NCBI RefSeq assembly: GCF_026213295.1 | Contig: NC_079422.1 | Span: 1,061,656-1,125,655, forward strand | DNA: 64,000 nt | Origin: Gadus chalcogrammus | Lineage: Eukaryota; Chordata; Actinopteri; Gadiformes; Gadidae | Reading direction: 5' to 3' | Part shown: positions 1 through 11,599 of the stretch, one piece after another | Layout: every line of letters starts with the position of its first letter | How positions within the stretch are numbered: position 1 is the stretch's first letter | Translations under genes and position numbers: made by a program | Notes under the pieces: model-generated | What the model was told of the DNA's origin: nothing | The model's database searches: none | The model's input: only the letters and a program-made list of their open reading frames with translations

Positions 1-129
1 TCAGAGAGTCTGAATTACCAGCACAAGCCCTTTTATTTGGAAATGTTTTATTTTGCTTAATTTTTTAGTTCAGTGAAAAACTTGAAACACTTTATTTTTA
101 TTTTTATATATAATTGTGCTTCAAATAAA

Positions 130-1204
130 AAGGAGGAGGCGTGTTCTGGCGCAAACGGTATTTTGCCGTTTCTGAATACCATTGCGCTACTGACCAGGAA
201 ATACCTTGTTTAAAGTCAGTGGCGCGTTGTTCAAGATGCTATTTTAAGGGCGCATGCATAACAGTGCGCATGCGATGCATACGGATTGCTTGTGCACCTC
301 GCGCATACACTTTGCTTCTCCCATCTACCTAGCCGCACATTCTTGGTAAATTATTTGGGAAAGAACCAGCTGATGCACGCGTTAATAAGTTGTACTTTTA
401 AATCAATATATCTGCAAACACCGTACAGCAAACACATATTTTCTTGACAGAGACATGGTGTAGGCCTACATGCCCATAACTTTTAGGATTGATGAGTATT
501 TGATCGTGAAAAACATTGTTTTACCGCGAGTGAGTGTTAAAAATAATGAATGAATGCGGTCGGCGCGCGTGTGTGCTCTGTTTAAACACACGCAAACCTA
601 ACACGTAACGCATAATACAATCAATGGCAAGGTCTATTACCGCGGGGACACATGCATATTAGGATAGCATAGAATACTGATAAGAAACAATGTTTATAAT
701 GTATTGCGTATATCATTAAATAGAACCACAGTTACCGCATATCATATGTTATATCATATACGTTTTCTTTGCCGAAATTTATTGAGGACTCAGTATTTCT
801 GAAGTTGTGGAAGAAAACCCCTTATCTCCATGTGTGAATTAGGCCATATTATTTGGCAATAAACTGAGGCCATTTGCAGTTTGAAATTCATGTGCATCTG
901 TCTCATCGGAGCCTGCAGACGCGCGTGTCAAAATATCAACTCGGTCCGATTCAAATGCGCTCATGGGCTCTTAAAGGGGATGGGAGCTGGCACTCTCATT
1001 GGTTTGTTGGACGTTACGCGCCAAACCCACTCCTACGGGTAACTAGGCTGCGTTCAGACAACCCATTTTGACACTTGCGCCGCGACGCAAGTGTTAATTT
1101 ATCCGCCTGTTAAAATAGCGGATAGGCGCCGTAGAACCGCCAACGCAAAGCTACTTGCGCTTTTGCGCGTTCCCACTTGCGTTTCAGACCGTGAAATAGG
1201 GCCC
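130..1204. mobile_element. 5'-truncated copy of a GGGCCC-ended non-autonomous DNA transposon
   Basis: This segment is a diverged second copy of the complete element at 12261-13496. Both share the stretch beginning GGAGGAGGCGTGTTCTGGCG, the internal cacacgcaaac and taacgcataatac stretches, and the right end GCGTTTCAGACCGT..AAATAGGGCCC. The left ~130 bases of the full element are missing, so this copy is truncated or diverged. No transposase is encoded. The superfamily is not settled from the sequence. Confidence 0.75.
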
Positions 1205-1852
1205 TATGTGTTGAGTGGTGAACCAACGTCGGTGTCAGCCCTAGAATACGAAAAGACTACAACGCAACCCCCCATTGCAATGAGCAATGAATCGTTCCAA
1301 ACGAAATCAATGGATTTACAAAGTGCCAAATAAAACACGACAGAAAGCTGTATTTCGCTACCATACTTGATGGGAAAAAAAAACGAAGATGAGGATGTGC
1401 TGCATAGCCTTGGGAGAGTGTAGAGCTACTAAACTTCCCCAGGCAATGCAGACATCCTGAATTGTAAATCCAGGGTTAGGGATTATTTACTATCATGTTT
1501 CAAAAGAAGAAAGAATAATGGCTCAGATTGCAATTTCTTTAAATATTGACTATGCTTAAAGGAAGCAGGATTATTACCCAAATTTTCACTTTATTTAGTT
1601 TTTACACATTTGAAGATTTATTTAAAGTCGACAATTTGTCTTGTTATCTTTAGTGTGTTGTTGTTGATCCGAAAATTATCCGACCTGTGACTCAAAAAAC
1701 CGTGACACGATCCGAACCGTGAGTTTATTTGGATCCGTTGCACCCCTACTGTTGCTATATGGTAGAGATGATCTAAACAATGCAAGCATAGTTTACTAGA
1801 AGTTGCTTATAAGGTTTTGTGGTGATAGTGGTAGGCTACTCATCTTCTGAGG

Positions 1853-1895
<43 letters not shown>

Positions 1896-2230
1896 GATAT
1901 ATAGATACATGACAGGTGTAGTTTAGCCTAAGCTCATCAGTTTACCTTTGGGATTTATCTACAGTGATTTATCTTCTCCACTTCGTTGGGCATAGTAGCA
2001 CAATTCCCGAAGGTGCACCTAGGTATAGAGATGTTATAAGTTATTACGGTGTATTTTGACGACAAAAGTAGTGAATTATATGCCAGGTCGGGACATAAAA
2101 AGCTTGTTAAAGACGCTTGAATAGCGAGAAGTCTACTAGCCTCAAGCTAAGTCAGAAAAGCTGGGCTAAAATACATGATAAATCACGTGTGGAATAATAG
2201 TATAAACAAAACTTACCACTGTGAAATGTC
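1205..2230. other. Intergenic or intronic DNA with a hAT-like terminus and a GT/TA microsatellite
   Basis: No gene is recognised. Around 1665-1750 there is a transposon-end-like stretch which, read on the minus strand, begins GGGGTGCAACGGATCC, a form typical of fish hAT elements; no partner end was found. At 1854-1908 there is a (GT)n tract passing into (TA)n and GATATA repeats. The remainder is AT-rich and featureless to me. Confidence 0.4.
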
Positions 2231-2720
2231 CTGGGGGGTATACCACGAACCTCGCTGAACATACCCAGGCTTTCTTGGGAAAACCTGGCTCGACAGAGCC
2301 GCAACTCTCAATCAGAGTTAAATGGTACCACGAAGCTCACTTTAGATTCAATTAGTTGAACCAGTTTTCCGCTTTAGGTTCAATGCGCGTTCACATAAAA
2401 GGGGCGTTTCTCTCGTCATTGAGCTCACCCTTATGCAAAGTAAATTGTGCGAGAGCGGGTGTAGTTTTCATCCAAGGCGAGCAGTGTATTTTTATGAACT
2501 CCATACGAGGAATTCAAAGTTCAAATCACAGCCAAGGGAACAGGGTTGCCCATAATATGGCTAGGGTGGCGTGCATGGCAAAAACTAGACGACCGTGTTA
2601 ATTCGTAAGTGAAAAGATTCTGCATGTTGTCTAAAAGGATATTATGTATCATCATCCCTTTTACCCCCCGATATATGTGGGGCCCATGTTTGCTCCTGCG
2701 AAACTGGGGCGAAGACAAAA
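2231..2720. mobile_element. Fragment of a fish DNA-transposon-like repeat (TATACCACGAA type)
   Basis: The stretch starting GGTATACCACGAACCTCG and continuing with an ACCCAGGCTTTCTTGGG-like motif resembles a high-copy teleost non-autonomous element. A second partial GGTACCACGAAGCTCAC motif lies within it. Neither a matching inverted end nor a target-site duplication was found, so boundaries are approximate and the class is an inference. Confidence 0.35.
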
Positions 2721-3014
2721 ATAAATATAAAAATATTATTCAATGTGGTAAGTTGTAACGCACGCCATTTGAATAATTTCAGGTGAATCTAGCCTATGAT
2801 TTGGTTTTTTTCCGACTATTGAGGTGATTTTTCTTAACAAGTCTCACAGCTATAAGTATGAATTTGTAGAATAAAAAATGCCTAGGCCTAATTGTGTCAC
2901 TGCCATAGCGGTTATATAAGGGATAGTGGACAAGCACGGCACTTAGACTATAGGTTAATGTAAGTTGAAAGTGCGGGGCCACCTTCGAACTTGAAACACA
3001 CACACTGTGCAACA

Positions 3015-3859
3015 CTAGCCACGTTTACATGGCACATCTGATCCGCATAGATTTCTATGTGGAATAGATCTGTTCCTAAAATGTGATCCCGCTACTGTAT
3101 ACATGGGCAGTAACAAAAGTGTCCGTTATGTCTCCTCGCGCACACCTGGACACATCTCTGGACCGGCGGCGGACATAATGGACGTCTTATCACTAATTTG
3201 GCATTGTGAATTTGATTTTAGTGAAAGCACAGCAGGAGAGAGATGCTTTTCTCTGCCTGCTCCTTAAATTAAGAAGGCGGACAGCACAGCTACGTCCGAT
3301 CCTTATAATTTACCGCCCACCTCTCGCCCGCAAACAAGAGGAATTTGAATGCGAGTCCGGCAGCCCAAGACTGGTGGGAGAGAGTGGTCTCTCTAATGTA
3401 AGAAGGTATTTAAACGTTCAGCCTGCAAAGATACTAGTAGTAGCCTACTCATTTACAGTTATCTCGGACGCGCGCGGACACTATGATACGCGAACACGTC
3501 ATTAACACCCCTGTCCCGTCGCTTAGCAACCGGACACGCTTCCGGACTACTTACGAGACAAAGACGTGAATCAGGCAATAAATCCACTTTCCTTGACAGC
3601 GGTCAAGTTCGGTGGCATTAAAGTACCAACGAGCTCAGTGGACCAATTGCGAACTACTGCAGCTACTCTAATGCTAAACCCAATCTATTCGGAATAAGTG
3701 TATACATGTCGATTAAAACGGACTACACCACCTCTTCTATTCGGCATAGAATTATATGCCGAACAGATAATTGTATTCCGAATGAGGCGTATATGTGATC
3801 ATTTTCTATTCCGCATAGAAATCTATGCGGATCAGATGGGTCCATGTAAACGTGGCTAG
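3015..3859. mobile_element. Non-autonomous DNA transposon with inverted GCCACGTTTACATGG ends
   Basis: The left end reads CTAGCCACGTTTACATGG and the right end is its inverse, CCATGTAAACGTGGCTAG. Inside each end is a matching inverted stretch containing GATCCGCATAGA..TCTATG. The CTAG at each outer edge is palindromic, so the target-site duplication could be TA or CTAG. Internal parts around 3580-3780 match, in inverted orientation, the sequence at about 19985-20170, so at least two copies of the family are present. No transposase frame is seen. Confidence 0.75.
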
Positions 3860-5562
3860 TAAGTGCACGGCTTCTTTGTGTAGCATTGACTACATACGGT
3901 CCAACAAGGAAGATCAAATAACGAATACCCTCTGATGAGAATCTGTGTCTCTCAGTACAAGAATATCGTCAGACAATGCCAAGGGATCGGTTCTGTCTCG
4001 TAAAACCCTCTGTCTCCGGAGAGACGCCTGTACGAGAAGTGCGCCGAGGTCCACGGGAACACCCACAAATGGTGACGCCATTGTCAGAGGAGGGGCTAGG
4101 AAGCTGCGCACGCCGATTAAAGTAGCCGATCTCCGGCTAGACTAAGCCGAAAAACTGCTCCCGACCAGGTTTGGTTGCGAGCATAAGTCACCATGGTGAT
4201 ACAGCGACGCTAAAAGAGATCGACTTTCGTGGTAGAGCTAACCCAGGCTTTCAGCTCAACATACCTCGCCCCAATATACAGAACCCTGGTCCATTCTTCG
4301 ACTAACATCGCACTCGTTATTAGCGTCGTCAGCTCCATATCGCTTTCCGGGTCCGATTCAGGCTCAAATTGGTAAGGTAGCACTGAAGCCATAGTACGAC
4401 AGAGTGACAGAGTGCCCTGAAGAGACGTCAGCACACTGTCAGCACCAAGATTCTAAATGCCTCAAAATTCTAAGCAACAGGGTGTTTCACATGGGGTTTG
4501 TAATACTCATAAAAGTAGGAGAAAAGATAATGTGCTAGACAACCCTTTATTGTTGTAAATCAATTCTATGAGGTCAAACAAATTAAATAAACAGTAAAAA
4601 AGGGCATAATAGGGCCCTTTTAAATACAGCCACTTGGTAAATGTACTTACTAACTGTACATTAAAAAGTATTTCTGCTCAATCTAAAAGGTTTAACAACT
4701 GCTATCTCCTCCTCAACTGAATGTTTGTATACAGCGCGCAGGCTGGATGTGCGCAGGCTTGATGCGCTCCACTTTTTTTTTGTGGAGAACCAGGGCTTGA
4801 ATATTCACTACAGTGTTTCTACAGCTCGATGCGTTTTCGCAATGAGTCCGTCTTTACGGAGATATTCCTGAAACGCATCAAAGTAAACAGAGGGGAAAAG
4901 ATTGTTTTCGCCCGTGTGGACGGGGCCTAAGTGTGAGTGTGTGTGTGTGTGTCACCTGATGTCTGAGGTTCTAGCTGTGGTCATGGCCAGGTCAGCTCCC
5001 CTCTGCTCAGTTTATATTACCAGGCCACTATAAAAGTAAGAGCAGAAAGAGACCCACTATAAAAAAGGGAGAGAAGCGAGGGATGAAGAGAAGCCATTAC
5101 TCTAGCAAGAATGACACGGAGAGGGAGGAAATGCTTTAAGGCACCGCTTCAAACGAGTCCGTCTTGGTAAGCCCCCCCAGTCAGGCAGTAAGCCCCAATG
5201 CTGCAGGGCAGGCCTAGTCTGGTAACTGGACCGCTGATCCGCTAGGCAGACCCCAGATGGCCAATACATCACAACACCGCCTGGGAGGGAGTCCCCAAGT
5301 GCATTTCTCAAGATTAAAGGGTGGTCTGTTGTCAATATCAAGTGATGCTCTGCAATGTTTTTATTGATGGAAAGATTGAAAAAAGAAATCATGAAAGTAT
5401 TCCCATATGGACCAAACAATAGGACTGTTGAAAGGACGGCAGGATATTGGAAAAATCAAGTATTGATAAATATGTTGCATTTGTATAATACCTGTCAATA
5501 CCCTAGAGCCCATCTTGGTGCTGATATGTCATTGAGTAAGAAATGGAAAGGGCCAGGACTAG
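3860..5562. other. Repeat-derived DNA without a recognised gene; MITE end at 4740-4930
   Basis: On the minus strand near 4390 is a short frame beginning MASVLPYQFEPESDPESD. Its PYQFEPE motif resembles the N-terminus of proteins carried by some fish transposons, and it is too short to call a gene. The stretch 4740-4930 ends in CGTGTGGACGGGGCC followed by TAA and is a one-ended relative of the MITE at 5563-6156. A short GT run lies at 4932-4952. The stretch 5102-5560 was not recognised. Confidence 0.35.
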
Positions 5563-6156
5563 GGCCCCGTCCACACGAAGCCGAAACCGTTCCGGTTTCG
5601 ATCTATCCGGTTTCGGAGTATCTTCGTAAAGACGGAGACAAGCGACCCGGGATCTGTAGAAACGCTGTAGTACACATGCCAGGCCCATAAGGGGCGCTGC
5701 TTCTGCTACAGAAATCCAGAAGAAAATTAAATAAGAAGAGGCGAGCATGCGCATAAAGGCTGCCCCCCGAACCACTAACAACACAAACAAACAGTCAGTC
5801 AACAGTCTCAATAAATAATGGCTTAGCAACCCAACAAGGGACATGATCTGCTGCAGAACGATTACAAGCCTGTAGTCCGCCATCCTCTTTTTTTGTTGTG
5901 AGTTCTGTGACTCCACGTGTCATTGGCTAGAGGGTCGAGGTGTGGGGCGATGACGTCATGGTTTACGGTTTCAGTCGGTTTCAGGCGTCCGCACAAATCC
6001 AAAACGAAACCGGGTAGATTTGAAACCACCTCCGAGGGTGGTTTCAGAAGTATACGGTTTCGGTCAGCGGATTCACCGGCTTCGTGTGGACGGAAGGCCG
6101 AACCGTACAAGACCTTTGCGGTTTCGCCATGAAATCGGCTTTGTGTGGACGGGGCC
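5563..6156. mobile_element. PIF/Harbinger-like MITE, 594 bp
   Basis: The ends are inverted repeats: GGCCCCGTCCACACGAAGCC on the left and GGCTTTGTGTGGACGGGGCC on the right. The element is flanked by TAG (left) and TAA (right), consistent with the three-base T-W-A target duplication of the PIF/Harbinger superfamily with one mutation. The interior is built of repeated, inverted GGTTTCGG-type motifs. It encodes no transposase. Confidence 0.8.
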
Positions 6157-7130
6157 TAAGTGGCATCTAGCGGTGAGGTTGCATATTGAAACCAACTGAA
6201 TTGATTGATGTTATGATCTTAACAAAATTAGTATAACCAACAGATTCCCCTGCATGTAACCCTACCTCTTATCTGTGAGGCTGTGATTTATGACCAACAG
6301 ATGATTCATAGTCTGTGAGTGGTGGACCAACCCAGCACCAGCAGAAACATTATTAATAGTACGAAAACCTAAAATTATTCTAAAATAGGATTCTAATGCT
6401 GCCTGTGGTTGTATGGCTTAGCTGTTGTTTTAATCTATATTATTTCAGCAAAGTTTAACGAGCCAGTGAACGCAAAAACACTTTCTTTTTTTTCGTTTTA
6501 AAGATCCCATGCCATGAAAATTTCACTTTATGAGGTTTTCTAACGTTAATATGAGTTCCCCTAGCCTGACTATGGTCCCCCAGTAGCTAGAAATGGCGTT
6601 AGGTGTAAAACGAGCACTAGGTATCCTGCTCTGCCTTTGAAAAAAGCACAGATTTAGAATTTATCATACAAGGAAATGTTACCTCCCCTTCGCTGCTTCG
6701 CCCGCCCAGAGAATTTGGTCCGAAAATGAGCTACGACTGTTGTATACTTCTTTGTTATTTGGAAAACCGTTCTGCTGTTGGTGTTATGGCGCATAACACG
6801 TCGGGTTCTCTGACGTCTCTGGTATTTCCACAACAAGACTCGTAGTGGGGGTTATCTCAGCCATGGTTGAGACGGGATTGGGGGGAAAGGACTTTGGCTT
6901 GACTCTGAAGTACATGAACCGCGAGGCACGCTGCCTGCTTCCGAAGTGGTGGTGCCTCGCCAGCAGGCAGCGGGGCTCCAGCTGGAGACAATCACGGGCA
7001 ACAATCCCTTTCTCCTCCATGTCGTGATTCAGTCTACTTCAGATTGAGGTGGAAGAACCAGAGACGTCGTAGAACCCGACGCAATGCGTCTGATTCTAGA
7101 GATTAATATTCTGAAAGAATTTTTAGGCCA

Positions 7131-7608
7131 GTGCTGTGTTCCATTATCCATACTTCCATGTGTACACTGTACTCACTCAGTGCGCTTATTTTCAGATTTC
7201 AGCGTTGTTCCAAATCTAATATTGCGTGGTGCACTAACCGGAAATTATGATCACGACTGCCGCCGCAGCTCCTCACCCGCAATAAACATCCCGCTTTGAA
7301 CGGTGAACTCTTTACGCCTAGCATATATAAAAAGCTATAAAACCTACAAAAAAAACTCTATTAATGCAGGCTATGTGGAAAATGCGTAGACTTTGACTCA
7401 GCCTGGCTCCGCCCTCTTCCGCTACATAGCTAAGATGGCTGCCGTTGAGTACGAAAAGTGTACATCGATCCATACTTCGCGATTTGACCGTTTTGAGTAC
7501 ACCATCTGGGTCCTTTCAGTGCACTTATTTTCGCCCGATCTGAATTGGAAAGCCCTACGTACTCAAACTAAGGCTAGTACGGATAGTATGGATGTTGGAA
7601 CACAGCAC
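7131..7608. mobile_element. Nested MITE with GTGCTGTGTTCCA inverted ends
   Basis: The left end GTGCTGTGTTCCATTATCCA is matched by the inverse of the right end, GGATGTTGGAACACAGCAC. The element lies inside the TTAA element at 6502-8582, so it is the younger insertion. The target-site duplication is not clear. No coding capacity. Confidence 0.6.
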
Positions 7609-7738
7609 AGGTCAATCTGGTGAGGAGAAATAATCGAATTAACTAACTAATTCATGATTTTTTACAATAGCGCCACCTTTGGGTGCACTATCACAAAAAA
7701 AAATGCCTAGGGTTTTCGCCTTACGGTATAGGCTGCAG

Positions 7739-8262
7739 TTAGCCTGGCTCCGCCCGCCTAAGTACTTCCGCTCAATTTGAATTTCCCTTCAGTACTAGGT
7801 CTGGACATGCTGTATGTAATTTGGTTTCTGGCGCCGCCACAGCGTGCGCCCAATCAGCGAACAGAGGGCGTGTCTGAGAACAATGACGATAAAGTCGTGC
7901 GCCAGTTTGAGTTGTTGTTGTAGGTCGGTAGTTGATTTACAATGTGCAATTTTTCCCTGATAAATTAAATTCAACGAACAAAACCTGCAGCTGTCGTTGA
8001 CGGACATTTTCGTGCAGACGCGCAAGGTGTTTGGTTGTGTACAACCTGCGCGTGATTCCCGGCGCGTGACATACGTCACAACCAAACGTTAGCGATTGGT
8101 TATGGCAGATCCAGAGTGGCACTGGGCAGATCCAATCATTTTAAACTTCAACAGACACCCGCCTTCAAGTGAGTTAACGTTTGTCAATTGATTAGGTCCA
8201 GACTCTCTGTACAAATGAAATGAAGTGAAGTACGAGAGTCTGGTAGAACCAGGCTAGGCTGC
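7739..8262. mobile_element. Nested MITE with AGCCTGG inverted ends
   Basis: The left edge reads TTAGCCTGGCTCCGCCCG. The right edge, read on the minus strand, is AGCCTAGCCTGGTTCTACC. These imperfect inverted ends resemble a common teleost non-autonomous family. It is nested in the TTAA element. Boundaries are good to about ten bases. Confidence 0.5.
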
Positions 8263-8789
8263 AGTATGACTTTTACAGAATCGGAGAAAAAACAAAACGT
8301 TACAGAAACAATAGGGGCCAATCAGTTTCGCTGCTCGGACCCCTAATAATCATTAAATCCATCACTAATACCGTGGCCAAAAGCTGCTCAGGGCCACACC
8401 CCCAGCCTCCTCCTTGACCTGCCTCTCTCCTCATTTGCATTAAAGCTACAGACACCGAAACGGCGCGTTTGGGGAAAGCTCAATGTGCGACTGGCTCGTA
8501 GTGGCTGTATTTCTGCACCGTCTTCAAATACTGTGTTAGGGGCCCACTAATACCTATATTAAAGTAGCATGCCATGGGATCTTTAAACATAGTAAGTTGT
8601 ATAATATGATAATGAACATAGTAATCAATGCCATTTCATAACTGTTAATAAAATAAGTCCCCAATTTATTGTTTTTGCCATTCTCCCCAAAAAAGCCTTT
8701 TCTGAGGCACTCTGACTTCAAATCCAAGGGGCACACCGCTGGCGCGGTTTGTGTGGGTTAGTGGAGTTCTGTCTGGGAAGCGGTGACTG

Positions 8790-9045
8790 CGGTGTCCGGG
8801 AGAAAGTTGGGCTTTTCGAACACAGTTAGAATAATGCTACGGTGTCTGTGGATGGTGAAGCTCCATCTGAGCAGCCATTTATTTAATACACACGTAAGGC
8901 TTCCAGGGACACCTATAGTATAACGCTACGGTGTGTGTGTGTGTCTGGCTGGTGACGGTCCCTCTGAGCAGCGATGTATTTAGTGTCTGAGTGAGGGTTA
9001 GGCTTCCCGGACACTTATAGTATAACCCTACGGTGTGTGGCAGAT
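8790..9045. repeat. Short tandem repeat array, unit about 90-102 bp
   Basis: The phrase TATAGTATAAC.CTACGGTGTGTG and the neighbouring CTGAGCAGC, ATTTA and GGCTTCC motifs recur in the same order. The CTACGGTGT landmark is at about 8836, 8925 and 9027, giving two to two and a half diverged copies. Confidence 0.65.
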
Positions 9046-10382
9046 TTCATATACAACCTCGCTTATTATAACGTTTTTCACAGTTACACAATGACGGTAC
9101 TAGTATCTCCCAGTATTGAGCGAGGTGGCTGCAGCCGTAATCCGTGAAAACAGGCTTTGATGTACTCCTTTGGGGCCATAGCGCCAATCACTCTACATCT
9201 TCTGAAAGGGCTTGTTTTTGCTCGGGTGCTTGCAGGATGTTTCCCTGTTGCCATTACAATCTCAACTCTCAAATATTTTAGATAACAGTAAGCTATGCTT
9301 TCTGATGTCCGAAACAACAAATTCTCCTCCTCTCACTCACGTTTCCACAATTCTCTTCCTACAAAAACTCAACTCTCAACAGACTTCTCCTTGAGTTAGA
9401 TTTTGGACCCAATAACAAAAGTAAAGAAGCAAGTATTATTTTCTGTAGGGATCTTTTCCATAATGTGAGAATATAATCAGAGCCTGTCGGTGACAAAAAC
9501 CAACACTTTAGATCACTTACATTGGAGGGCTGCTATTGCCCGAAAGGATTACATTGCAGCCCATTTTTGCAAATGAAGGCTGCAGCGTTCTTGCTCAATA
9601 CTGATCCAATTCAGACCTTTGACTTGACCCGAGACTCGTCCTCAAAAGAGACTTAACTGGAGTTTTGGGACTGGTGAACAATCTACAGGAGAAGTCTGTG
9701 GAGGCATTCCTTGCGTAACCTTATGCCTCTGGTTGGCACAGCTGCAGAGGTCCTAAACCGTGTAATCACCTGTGGACGTTGGAGATCACAGTTTTCATAA
9801 ACAATCCAGAACCACGCAGTAAAATCTGTTATATTTAAACGCAATGAGCATTGAACAGTCAAAATCATTATTTGTTATCCAAAGCTTGGTAGCCCCCAAA
9901 GAGGTAGAGAACCGAGACCAGCGTCGCTCTCAGTTTCTCTGTCTGCCCATGTTTATACGTGCAGAGCAAATCATGGGCCAAATTATTGCATGTGAATCCT
10001 TGTATTAATACAAGGAAGAAAACATACAAAAATAAACGATTTACTGTATATAAATGTGGCTCCTATAATATGTATTGTAATGTGTAGGCCTATATATTTT
10101 TAAGAAACTTTATAATACAATATATTATTTATATTGCATACAATTTATTCATGTTGTATGTATCCATTTATTATATTTATATTTTACAAGGAAATGAAAA
10201 TGTTAGCTTAATATTAAGCCTTTTTAAGAAAGAAATGCCATACGGAGCGTTGAAAAAAGTTCAACTTTAAGGAAGAAAGCGGCCAGCGTCAGGCGCTGTT
10301 TTGGCAACTGACCAATCACAAGCAGAACATTGACATTTACAGTAGTCACGAAGGAAACTCTCCATTGTCAAAACAAGAAACG
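9046..10382. other. Gene-free, repeat-like sequence
   Basis: No exon, RNA gene or complete mobile element is recognised. The stretch 10020-10260 is very AT-rich. Upstream MINDY3 exons could in principle lie here, but I found no match to the expected sequence before the conserved exon at 11512. Confidence 0.4.
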
Positions 10383-10478
10383 ATGGCGGACAAATCACTC
10401 GGGAAAGTGCCGGTGGAGCGGTTAATAGTTTTAATAACGGAACATGTCGAGTTCTACGACATGTCTAATGGGCTCTAG
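10383..10478 (+). pseudogene. Remnant resembling the start of a MADF/Myb-like DNA-binding protein of a transposon
   Basis: A 31-codon frame starts MADKSLGKVPVERLIVLITE and continues with HVEFYDMSN before a TAG stop. The pattern of a short basic start, then (V/I)E-L-I-L-I-E-H-E-Y-D, resembles the first helix of MADF/Myb-SANT domains, as in the accessory protein of PIF/Harbinger transposons. Only the first helix is present, so this is at best a decayed fragment. The following 340 bases were not recognised, apart from a possible MITE end, CTAGCCTGGATACG, near 10475. Confidence 0.3.
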
Positions 10479-10822
10479 CCTGGATACGTAGTAGGCGAGT
10501 AACGTCAGGTCTAGAATGGGTTCGTTGCTAGGCGATAGAAAAAACGCACTCTGCGCTTTCAGGACAAAAAACGCTGCCATCTTTTTTTTTTTGGCTCAAC
10601 TTTTCCCTATTGCAAAAACCGCTAGATGTGAACACAGCCTCAACCTGGACTTTGGTGTGGTTCTAACACATGCAAAGGTTCAAAAAGCTTTGGGATTTTG
10701 ACATCAAATGTTTTTGTCAGTACTGGTCAGGATCAAAAATCTTGGATGACCATGGATTTGTTTGGCAGTATTATTCCCTTTCTGAGATCTCCTTAGGGTG
10801 TGGTTGCGCTGCGGTAGACTCG

Positions 10823-11151
10823 ATTAGGGCTGGGCAATAATTCAACATTATCGGTTTACATCTTTAAATCGAATGCAGGTATCATGAAATAGAATTATGA
10901 CATATATTGAAACCCATTTATTTTTTCTAAATTTGCTATGAGAAGATACAGTATGCCCTTAAAATTATCAAAATATGAAGTCTGAAAGGAAAACTAGTTT
11001 TGATCTGATACCATACCTAAATGAGCAAATACATAAAGTAATGACCCTCAGTTAGACTGTTGACAATGTTTTTTTAAATTATTATTCATATTATGGTATG
11101 CGCAATTCCACCGTGTGTCATGATATTAAATCTTGGCATATCACCCAGACC
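10823..11151. mobile_element. MITE-like element with an 8-bp flanking direct repeat
   Basis: The left edge contains AGGGCTGGGCAATA and the right edge, inverted, GGTCTGGGTGATA. The perfect 8-mer TAGACTCG stands on both sides (10815-10822 and 11152-11159), as expected for a hAT-type target duplication. Four extra bases (ATTA) lie between the left 8-mer and the recognisable TIR. It encodes no protein. Confidence 0.6.
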
Positions 11152-11511
11152 TAGACTCGTGAGCAGATCAGTTGTTTGGCTGCTCTGTGTCCCTGTCTGA
11201 ACCGCGTTTCTTTCCTTTCTACCTTAAAAGTCCAACCTGACAAGAGCCGTTATATCTGTGAAATCATAACCATAGCTAACATGCAGGAATGTCCGAGAGA
11301 AGTGTGTTTAGTGCCACATCCCAAAAACAGAAGCATTTGTGCACACAAGAACCAGAACAAGTGATGAGATGGCTGCACGTGGCCACAAAATGGGTTGGTT
11401 TCTAAGTTGCATTATGGTTCACTCCTTTCCCCTTTTGTTCACCTGCCGTCTTGTTCTCTTCCTCTCCAAAATTAAAATGTCCTCCATTTCTTCTCCTCTC
11501 TTTCCTCTCAG

Positions 11512-11599
11512 TGTCAGCCTGATGAAAAGCAAGCTGGACCCAGAGAGTTTAGGAATCATTCTGTTGGGCCCATTCCTGCTCGAATTCTTCCCTGAACAG
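11512..11599 (+). CDS. mindy3: MINDY3 (FAM188A) internal exon
   Basis: The 88-bp exon encodes VSLMKSKLDPESLGIILLGP and then FLLEFFPEQ, after one leading base that completes a codon begun in the previous exon. This matches the strongly conserved C-terminal part of MINDY3 from the segment just after its EF-hand-like region. The acceptor is a good polypyrimidine tract ending TTTCCTCTCAG and the donor is CAG|GTAACA. MINDY3 is a cysteine deubiquitinase with preference for K48-linked ubiquitin chains; its catalytic domain would be encoded upstream and is not visible here. The exon ends in phase 0 and joins in frame to the exon at 13657. Confidence 0.9.

Larger units (their letters stand above)
6502..8582. 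mobile_element. TTAA-inserting non-autonomous transposon with two nested MITEs
   Basis: The element is bounded by TTAA on both sides (6498-6501 and 8583-8586). Its inverted ends are AGATCCCATGCCATG and, on the right, CATGCCATGGGATCT. TTAA target duplications are typical of the piggyBac and Kolobok superfamilies; the AG-type terminus fits Kolobok better, which is inference. Related sequence occurs at 48656 onward, sharing the GGAGGAGAAAGGGATTGTTG motif and TATAGGTATTAGTGG. Two smaller elements interrupt it at about 7131-7608 and 7739-8262. Confidence 0.7.

Noticed and set aside
5355..5690. A 111-codon open frame starting MFLLMERLKKEIMK
   Set aside because: Its 3' part runs into the Harbinger-like MITE, no family is recognised, and splice sites or conservation cannot be shown.
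1..11511. Upstream MINDY3 exons (catalytic domain, EF-hand-like part)
   Set aside because: I looked for the segment that should precede the exon at 11512 and for the catalytic-domain motifs and saw none. They probably lie before this window.
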